From Lunularia cruciata (lineage: Eukaryota; Streptophyta; Marchantiopsida; Lunulariales; Lunulariaceae): 64,000 bases of DNA. Made by a program: the position numbers and the translations under genes. The stretch spans positions 24,592,552 through 24,656,551 of the forward strand of contig OX419756.1 in the NCBI GenBank assembly GCA_948567375.1. Reading direction: 5' to 3'. Shown piece by piece: positions 56,112 through 64,000 of the stretch. Positions within the stretch are counted from its first letter, which is position 1. Each line of letters opens with the position of its first letter. A model generated the notes under the pieces. It was given only the letters and a program-made list of their open reading frames with translations. It ran no database searches and was not told the DNA's origin.

Positions 56112-58288
56112 TGTACTTTGCTTTTCTCTATCCGAGAACACACAAGGTGCCTAGCTGTAGAGCCTGTAGATCAAAGGTTGTGGATAAACCTATCCCTACT
56201 AGTTTGACCACACATAGAACCCAACCAGTAGAACTTTTCACTCTAGGTCTTGATATTTTTGCTATCGGGTAGGGTAGTAACGGGCAACCTAACTCATCAT
56301 CATAACACACACTCTTGGTCTACTAGTCATCAATTCCCATATTACCAAGGAGAAATATACAACACTTCTAGAAGGAAAGAACCTAAGTGCAATGCTTGCA
56401 CAACAATCCAAACCAATTGGGCGTACAACAAGGCATGCATGCACAAAGAGGATCCAATCACAAGAATTCAGCAACAACTCTCTATGCTTTTTGTTGGAAT
56501 TGAGCTTCAAAGCCCTCTTGCTCTATCATCAAGCTAATTTCAACATGTAATCCAAGCTTCCTCTAATATGTATTTCATCCTTCAACCACTTTGTACTCCA
56601 AGAGAGTAGTCTTATGTCTTGTTGATGGGGAAAAATCCTATGTAACTCATATGGGCATAACTTTTTCTTTATAATTTGGATTGAAGTTTTCTAGGATCTA
56701 ATGGAAAGCCTGTAAAATAAGCTTCCCAAATATATATAATACGCTACAATCTTATCACTATAGCTCCCCTAACAAGCTCTAAAACTTGGCCCCTTTTTGT
56801 AATTTTCACCCTAATTTTGAAATCCCTAATCTAGGGTGTGCTCTTGGTTCTGGGTAACTTTCCCCAGATTTCTGGATCAGAGGTATACTTAATCCTCACA
56901 AACACTCTAGAAATGTAAAATTCTTGATCATGATAGAAGATAGAAATGCTTTACCAAGATTACGACAATATTTCAATAGAGTTTGTTGCATCAACTTTCA
57001 CTCTCTATGGATCTAGAGTGAACCAAATTTTTGATAATAGTTGGGTGTGGCCTTTGGTAGCCCTCTGCAAATTTTTATTGCCTAATCCAACCCCAAACTT
57101 TAGATATGGATCAATTCTTGAGTTGGCTAACTTGTGAGCTTTACAAACCTATGTATGCTGACCTAAGACCCTAAATTTTCTATTTAAGGAATTCACATGA
57201 AAACTTTGCATAGAGGTGCAAATCCTAACCACCAACAATATGAGAAATTTACACAAGGTGATACAAACCACAAGTACATGAGTGACCAAATCTTCAAACT
57301 TGATCAACATCTCATCTCCAACACCTCACTTTCAACAATTCTAGGTTAGATTGGCCAGATCTGATTTGAGATTGATCAAACTCTAAACTTTCTTGAGCTC
57401 AGCAATACAAGAATCTATCTACTCTCCAACCCTTTAAATAGGTCATGAAATGCCTCAAAAAGCATTCCAAATTGTCTATTTTCTGCTCATAGGTATGAAT
57501 TCTACCCCCCTTGATTCAATCAATCATATCTCCCATAAAATCGGTTCAAATCACTCAATTTTAGTCTTAAAATTATAGCATGTTAGCTCCTCTATCCAAC
57601 CATGGTCTTTTGTTCTGAAATTCCCTCCCCAAACTCCTTTGATAGTCCAAAAAACTCCAAAATTCTCCTCTTGAGTCCCAAACTCTTGCAATTTTGTCAT
57701 TTAGCCTCTTCACTTTTTGACAAGTGGAGCCCACAACTCCACCTTAAAGCTCATGAGCAAAACTGAGTCATTCTCCACCTACAAGTGCACATATATTGTC
57801 AAGTCCTAGACTTGCTTGTAATTAAGTACCAAAAGGACAATAAGATCTGGGTTCTTCATTATCGACTTTGTGAATACCACCCCAAAATGTGCCACCATCC
57901 AATCTTGTAAGCCGTTGCGGTGTAAAATTCAAAGCTTGATGAAAAAAAGACTTGGGAGTGGCAGATGGGAAGCATCTTCTACTCAAATGGTTCCTCTCAC
58001 ACTCTAACACTTGCTCTCTACTACAACTCTCACTTCTAACATCCTCTTCCCGCTTGAGACTCCTCCAACTAAAACACACTTCCCTTCTCAACTCTCCACC
58101 ACCAATATACATAAGATCCCTCAAAGAAGACAACATAATAATCCATATGGCCAATCAGATACATATACATAGATTGCTCACATGACAATAGCTCAACCAT
58201 GAGATCCATCATACAACTTACTCCATCGTTACAAAGATAAACCACACTATTTTACTTTTTCATGGGCTATGCAAACCACAACAAGACA
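56112..58288. mobile_element. Unidentified 2.18-kb insertion in B3
   Basis: B3's protease sequence stops near 56111 and resumes at 58289, as judged against B1 at 10560-10590. The inserted DNA begins TGTACTTTGC and ends CAAGACA. The flanks ATTAT and ATATT could be a damaged 5-bp duplication. No protein frame longer than about 110 codons and none recognisable. A solo LTR of another family is the simplest reading; a non-autonomous DNA element is possible. Confidence 0.5.
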
Positions 58289-59031
58289 ATATTTGAAACA
58301 ACACCTTGAATTCTGAATTTTGCGGATCAAACCATAAGATGATCTTTGGGCATGCTATCCAATATAGTTATGATTATTGGAGGCATACCGTTCAAGCTGA
58401 ACTATATTGTGTTGAGACCAATGATCAAAATTGGGTACTCATTGTTGATTGGAAGACCTTGGTTGTATAGTGTTAAAGTTGTTGTGGATTGGCACTAGCA
58501 AACATTGAGATTTAAGGACATTTCATCTGAAGATCAAAAGCTGGTGATAGTGAGTTGGATGAAGGTTCCTCATCTTGGGGAAACAACTTTGTTAGAAGAT
58601 GAAGATGAATCCAAAGATTCATTTTCTTTGCCTTCAACGGATTTGGATGAAGGTATCCAAGTCAACTATTTGGAATGCTTTGATGAGGAGGGAAAAGGAG
58701 AAGATCCTTATGATGTTGCCTTGGGTAGTAGCAATTTGGAGAAAGAGGTATAAACTCCATCCAACTCGGATTGAGCCAAGTCAATCATGTTGAAGGAGTC
58801 ATTAACCCCAATGACTATTAGAGGTAATTCTAGAAGGCGGAAAACTTTTTTTAATACCCAAGACAATGACTCGAGACAAGTTGACAAGATACACTACATT
58901 TTTTATTGAGTACTAGGATGTATTTTCATGGTCTATTGATCAAATCTTGGATACCCCAAGCAATTTAGGGAACATCAAATTGATTTGATTGGGGATGCAA
59001 TTCCAATTTGGCAATAATAGTACCGCCTAAA
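58289..59031 (+). pseudogene. pol: B3 protease end, acidic spacer and RT start
   Basis: FADQT-like and IGGIPFKLNYIV blocks (58320-58420) match B1. The acidic spacer is open at 58505-58753 (DESKDSFSLPSTDLDEGIQ). RT starts at about 58915 (DVFSWSIDQ) and is cut at 59031 by an LTR-B. The rest of RT is not in the window. Confidence 0.75.
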
Positions 59032-60757
59032 TGTGGTGCCCACAGTTTTTTTTTTCAAAATAAAGGAGAAGAAGTGTATAGAGAAGTCAGATTGCGCATG
59101 TATGGTCAAAGAAGGCAAAGAAAATTGTCTTTGGGATGAAACCCGAAGTAAAGTGACTTTGGGTCATAAGGTGAAGTACTCGGAAATGCCATGTTAGCAT
59201 ACAATACGAAGTAGATTGTCTTCGGATTGGGAGGAGCTCAACCCAAGGCGAAGACAATATAACAACCTTTCGTCGGGGCGAGAAATTCAAGAAGGGGCTG
59301 TTTCAAAATTGGCGGCTCATACGCGCAAAGGTTGATTGACAGTGACAGGTGCATGTCGGAGGTGTGATTTCTCGGTAGAAACTCGAAGTGACGGTGCAAC
59401 TCTATAAAAATTGAAACTGCAATGATGAAATGTCAAGCAATTTTCCTTCGCCATTGAGGAGTCGTCTTGCAGGTGATCGGGGAAAGGGAAATAGAGTTGG
59501 ACTCGTGTTAGTGAGCAAGGGAGAAGTCGCGAGAGAGAAATCGAGAGACAGTAAGAAAGCAGAAGAGATGGGAGGAGGGAAGAAGAACTCCGAATTTGCA
59601 GTGAGAAATCATGCAATTCGGAGATTAGATGTAGTAGCGAGGATCGAAGTCTTGAGCTGACTTTGGATCACATTTCTGGCATGGAACTGGAACGTAAGTT
59701 TTCCAGGATTCATGACAGAAATCATCGAGAGTAAGTGTCTCGATGGTCTTGAGGAAGAAGGGAAGAGAGGAAATCCGGCTTGCTGGATAGAGTCGGATTG
59801 GAGACTTGTACTCGGGAAGGAGGTGGGTTCGGAGCAGGGAGCCACGTTCTTGGGGAAAGGAGAGATAGCCCAAGAAACGCAGGAGGTGAGAGATGCCTTC
59901 TCGTCGAAGAGAACAAAGAATGGGTACAAGGTAGAAAGTTACAAAGATCCTGTCAAGAGAGGAATTGTGAGTGCTTTGATGGCAATCCTGAAGCCGGAGA
60001 GAACAACATATGTGATGAAACACCAAGCGGTGTTCTTTCACAAATTGTTTGCAGGAGAATCAATTAGTTGGGCAAGGTGTTTTCACGGGAGAACAAGGCA
60101 GATGGTGTGGAATCCACGGGATAAGTTGCCTCCACATTACATTGTGCCATTTGCGGTGCACTTCTACCTCGGGCTCAATTTGCTGACCTTGGCGGAGTGA
60201 AATCGGATGGTGTCGCACTTCCATCCGGATGTGCGAAAGGAAGTCGATGTCGAGGAGCAGCAATACATTCTCCAAATCCGGAGCACAGAGGACTACTACA
60301 AGAAGACAGGGAAAAACATGGAGGTCGTAGTAAGTACCTTGACGAAGAAGAGAACTCGGCAAGCAGAAGTCGAAGAAAACAAGAAACCTCGAAAGATGCA
60401 GAAAAATAACCCGAGGCGAGGAATGGTGGTGATTGAGTCAGAAGATGAAGGCCGAGCTCAAGACGGAGGACTCGGAACATGAGGAGGAACCTGAGCTGAC
60501 ACTGCAGAGCAAAGATACGAGCAGTGACAGTGAAGATGGTGGAGAAATGACCACGGCGCCAGCGGCTGAAGAATTCGAAGAAGAAGTGCAAGCCAAAGTA
60601 GAAGTTGAAGACAATGCGGCGCTGGAAGACAAAGTACCGGTGCTCAAGGAGAAGAAGATCGCAGTACAGCAAGGAGTTTGCTCGAGACGTAAGGCGAAGT
60701 GTGTGGCGGGGCCGAGTAGGGTGAAGGAAGAGGCAGAAGACAGCTCGAGTAGCATAG
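59032..60757 (+). repeat. LTR-B fragment (5' half) in B3
   Basis: Starts TGTGGTGCCC, carries the CTTTGGG motifs and the TATA box (59403-59410), and ends near 60757 within the coiled-coil gene, where B3 RNase H begins. The 3' half of the LTR and B3's RT core were removed by one deletion. Confidence 0.86.
59430..60757 (+). pseudogene. LTR-encoded coiled-coil protein, copy 4, truncated
   Basis: N-terminal half of the LTR protein. The frame is shared by 59430-59660, 59712-60200 and 60207-60482, with stops near 59658 and 60198. A deletion near 60455 shifts the frame, and the Glu-rich linker continues 60433-60757. It lacks the coiled coil entirely. In the last codons it is fused to B3 RNase H sequence (AEQQEAF), and the joint frame stops at 60778. 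Confidence 0.8.
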
Positions 60758-61276
60758 CAGAACAACAAGAAGCTTTCTAGGTGTTGAAGAAGAAAATGGT
60801 AGAAGCATTGGCTATGAGGGCCCCAAATTGGGATGTCCCTTTTCATGTGTATGTGGGTACTTTGTCTATAGCAATTGGAGTAGTCTTGAGTCAGAAGGAT
60901 AATAAGAAGAAGGACTATCTAATTTATTATGCCAACCAACAAATTTTAGTTGCCAAAAAAAAGTACACTGCTATAGAAAGAGAAGCACTCGGAATGGTGT
61001 ATGCTTGCAAGAAGTTTTGCCACTACTTGTTAGGATAAAAATTTGTATTCCATTTGGACCATTATGCATTGCAATATTTAGTAAAGAAGGCAGGTTTGTC
61101 TAGGCAAATTGCAAGATGGATCTTGTTGTTACCAGAATTCACATACATTGTACAAGTAAGGAAGGCAACTTTGCATTCAAACGTGGAATTCTTGTCTAGG
61201 TTGGAAACTCAAGACCAGGACCTCGATCTTGACTATCAGTCTCTTGATAAAGAATTGTATCATTTGATGGCAATGT
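60758..61276 (+). pseudogene. pol: B3 RNase H
   Basis: VEALAMRAPNWDVPFHVYVG (the catalytic Asp position reads Gly in YVG), then VLSQKD, YYANQQI, the EREALGMVYACKKFCHYLLG helix, a stop at 61036, and DHYALQYLV, followed by the ARWILLLPEF and FLSRLETQDQD segments. This is the region missing from B1 beyond 12341. Confidence 0.84.
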
Positions 61277-62340
61277 GAAGTACAAAGTATGTGGCTAAAT
61301 ATCATTATCTTCATACTTGCTAGTGTCCTAAGGGGTTGAACTAGAGCAAAGGGCAGTATTTATCACGAAAATGGGGCCACATCAGCTAAAGCACAACATT
61401 TTTTTTTAAATTGGGTGAAGACAAAGTACTTTGTAGGTGCTTGGAAGCATATAAGGTAGGAGGAGTAATCAAATCCTTACACTTGGAAGCATTGGGAGGA
61501 CACCATGCCTTGAAGAACACAATGAAGAAAATACCGGTTGTAGGATATATACCTTATACAATGTATAAGGATACTTAAGCCCATATCCAAAGTTGTGGTT
61601 CTTGTCAAAGAATAGGAAAGCCAATGGCTACTTCCCAATGGACTTTGAGAGCAATTTTGCCATTGGTCCTATTTGAGAAATGTGGAATTAATTTTGAGGG
61701 TTTGATTCAATTAGTGACCCAGCTCAAAAGGAAGAGATACATTTTAGTATGCACTGCCCACGCTACTAAAGTGGTTGAAGCTAAAGCAACTTTGAGAGAT
61801 GATGTGGAAACTACAGCCAAATTTTTCTTTTGCAATATCATTTCTTGCTATGAATGTCCTCTAGAATTGGTCAGTGACCAAGGGACTCATGTTTTGAATT
61901 CACTTGTAGAGGCATAAACCAAGTACTTCTAAATAAAACATTTGAAGATGACTCATTACAACCCAAAAGCTAGTGGATTGATGGAGAAAGCAAATGGATT
62001 ATTGTGTAAAATTTTGAACAAGATGATTGTCAATTATGCCTACGATTGGGATACATAGCTACCCGTAGCCTTGTGGGCAAACAAAACCACTAAAAATATT
62101 AAAACCAAGCAAACCCCGTATTTCTTGACATATGGATTGCATCCTATACTACTAGTTGAATTTGAAATATTTTCATATCATATCCTGTGCAAGGAACGAT
62201 TGTCAAAAGGAGGAAAGTTAGGATCTTTGGATCCATCAACTGATGTGGTTAGAAGAGAAAAGAGATGATGTAATGCAAACAATGAAGGAAATACAAGATC
62301 AATGGAAAGTCAAAGCATGATAAGCAATTGTAGCCTATTG
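61277..62340 (+). pseudogene. pol: B3 integrase
   Basis: Zinc region with LGGHHALKNT and CGSCQR (about 61485-61610). In the core, the first catalytic position reads GINFEGLIQL (Asp to Asn, about 61690), then LVSDQGTHVLNSLVEA (second Asp, about 61870) and YNPKASGLMEKANGLL (Glu, about 61985). TKQTPYFLTYGLHPILLV follows near 62110. Stops at 61916, 61930 and 62056. Inactive. Confidence 0.83.
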
Positions 62341-62615
62341 AGGGTTTAGGGTTGGGAAGGAGACTTGGTGTAGTTATAGGACAATTGCCAAATATTTTTT
62401 CCAAGCAAGCTGCACTTGAGGTAGATGGGAGAATATCTTGTAATGCGCATTTATGAAAAGAGCTCTACTCAACTAGAAGACCTTGAGGGAAATCCTTTTT
62501 CCACTAAAGTAAACAGTTGGAGAGTAAAAAAGTATTGGAGTATGGACACAAACATGTACAAAAGAGAGGAAGGAGGACAATGTTCATGGGGACACTCCTT
62601 CAAATAAGGGGCATA
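62341..62615 (+). other. B3 pol tail and polypurine tract
   Basis: End of the integrase region with decayed C-terminal frames (GEYLVMRIYEKSSTQLEDLEGNPF), then the purine-rich CAAATAAGGGGCA at 62601-62613 directly before the LTR start. Confidence 0.6.
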
Positions 62616-64000
62616 TATGGTACTCATAGTTTTATTTTTGACAAGTTTTAAAGAAGAAATGTATTGTTGAAGCTGAATTGAAGTCAAATGGAGAAGAAGA
62701 GAGAAGGATTATGTATTTGGATCCAACTTGAAGGAGTCAATCAGACTTATAGGGTGGTAGACCAAAAGTAAGATACTTTGCATTAGAGAGATTGACTTGA
62801 TTCAAAGAAATTGTAACCACTTTCCTTTGGGCCAAACAAATCAAGAAGGAATGTTCAAGGAAAAATGGCTACTTTGGGATAAAGATAAAATTGAGAGTGA
62901 TAGGAACAAGACACATAAAATCTATAAATGTCAATTGAAGATCATTTGAAGAATGACCACATAGAGGAGCATTATACAATTAATACTTTGTTGAAGAAAT
63001 TTTGAAATGTCAAGATGATATCCTATGCCTCTTAATAGTTGTCTTGAAGGAGTAAAAATCTTGAGCCTAAGCAAGGGTTTGATTTGTCAAAGACCAAGAG
63101 TAAGAAAACACACAATGCCAACAAAGGGCAATAGGCAGATTCCCTCACTTGTGGTGAAGAATCTTGCAATTTGTGGACCAGATGTAGTGGCAGGATCAAA
63201 GTGTTGATTACACTTTGGATCACTTTTATGGCCTAGAACTAGAACTTAAGTTCTTTAGGTTTCATGGCAAAAATAGCTACTAGTAATTGCAAAGATGGTC
63301 CAAAGACAAAGGGAAGAGAGAAAATCCAGCTCAATGGACTGAGTTGGATTGGAGACTAATGTTGGGAAGAGAGTCCAAGGATGTAGCTAGAGTCACCTTC
63401 TATTGAAAATGTGATTCATCGAAGAAGACTGCAAAGTTGAGGAATTCCTTCAGTGCTCAAAGAATGGGTAAAAGGTGGATATTTATAAAAATCCCATAAG
63501 GCAATGTTTAAGGCAACTGTTGAGACTCTGATTGCAATGTTTAAGCCAAAGCAAACCACTTATGTAACAAAGCAGCAGGTGGTATTCTTTCACCAAATGT
63601 TGTAGGAGAAAAGGTGAATTGGGCAAAGTCTTTCACCAAAGAGTAAAGTAGATGATTGGGAATTGGAGAATGAATCTGCCACCCAACTACTTTGTGCCAT
63701 TTACAGCCCATTTCTATTTAGGATTGAATCTACTTAACTCTGAGGAGAAGAAGAAGACGGTGTCGCACTTCCATCCAGATGCAAGTGTGGACAAGCAATA
63801 CTATATAAGGCAGATCCAAGGAGATGATGAACATTTTGCAAAGATGAAGCAAGAGAAGTTAGTGGCAATGAGTATCTCAAGGCCAAGGAAGTGGGGTAGA
63901 CTCAAGGAGGTGGTATCACCAATTCAGCCATAAAAGACTAGGAGATTGAACCCAAGGTGAGAAATGGCGGTGTTGGACCTATCATTGGGTGCAAAATCTA
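62616..64000 (+). repeat. 3' LTR-B' of B3, runs off the window
   Basis: Starts TATGGTACTC (compare TGTGGTACCC) after the polypurine tract; its first part matches the 5' fragment at 50392-50896. Contains the start of the coiled-coil gene. Confidence 0.82.
63115..64000 (+). pseudogene. LTR-encoded coiled-coil protein, copy 7 (B' type), partial
   Basis: Begins at MPTKGNRQIPSLVVKNLAIC (63115) and runs to the window end. The open piece 63652-63933 carries VPFTAHFYLGLNLL and VSHFHPD, the best conserved part of the family. Stops and a shift lie between. Confidence 0.7.

Larger units (their letters stand above)
50392..64000 (+). mobile_element. Family B' element B3
   Basis: Plus-strand element: truncated 5' LTR (50392-50896), gag, protease, RT start, RNase H, integrase, polypurine tract, and a 3' LTR from 62616 that runs off the window. 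Interrupted by a solo LTR-B' (51113-54864), an unknown insertion (56112-58288) and an LTR-B fragment (59032-60757). Most of RT is deleted. Confidence 0.85.

Noticed and set aside
1-64000. CRISPR arrays, bacterial operons, tRNA or rRNA genes
   Set aside because: No regularly spaced repeats, no bacterial gene organisation, and no cloverleaf or rRNA signature found; tRNA-like sequence is limited to primer-binding sites.

Overview
The window is plant nuclear DNA made almost entirely of nested Ty3/gypsy LTR retrotransposons. I see no host gene. The organism call (a land plant with a large, repeat-rich genome, perhaps a gymnosperm) is inference from plant-type features: primer-binding sites matching plant tRNA-Asp, a chromovirus with a C-terminal chromodomain, and deep nesting with solo LTRs. 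All elements carry stops, frameshifts or deletions.

Three families account for nearly everything. E1 is a chromovirus on the + strand: gag, protease, RT, RNase H, integrase, chromodomain, and a 577-bp LTR. Family A has about 690-bp LTRs (TGTAACACCC...GGCTCACA), makes 4-bp target duplications, and carries a small zinc-knuckle ORF in front of gag. Family B (subfamilies B and B') has very long LTRs of about 3.8 kb, makes 5-bp target duplications, uses a tRNA-Asp primer, and encodes a long protein inside the LTR itself.

First tower (1-38583): E1 runs 1-2770 and resumes at 35984, split by element A1 (2771-35979, minus) with target duplication GATC. A1's integrase is broken by B1 (+, 3982-12341) on the left and by a B' LTR (minus, 26434-29786) on the right. 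A2 (minus, 20538-26433) lies inside that B' LTR. A2 is broken by a minus LTR-B (B2, 12342-12746 plus 17233-20537). B2 is split by a + solo LTR-B (12747-17232, duplication AGGCT). That solo LTR is itself split by a solo LTR-A (14699-15390, duplication GTCC). This is about seven layers. One large deletion at about 12341 fused B1 to B2.

A 2.8-kb spacer without recognisable genes (38584-41405) follows. Second tower (41406-64000): B4 (minus) is interrupted by a shortened solo LTR-B (45813-47692, duplication TTGAT) and by A3 (+, from 47814). A3's gag is interrupted by B3 (+, from 50392 to beyond the window). B3 contains a full solo LTR-B' (51113-54864, duplication CAAGA), an unidentified 2.2-kb insertion (56112-58288) and a truncated LTR-B (59032-60757).

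The most interesting signal is the protein encoded within the LTR of family B. It is a frame of about 812-858 codons, seen in nine copies here in various states of decay. It has a conserved globular N-terminal half, a basic and an acidic linker, and a long C-terminal coiled coil. It lies just downstream of the LTR's own TATA box, so every solo LTR is potentially a complete transcription unit. The open frame and protein similarity between diverged subfamilies suggest past selection for coding. Its function is unknown to me.
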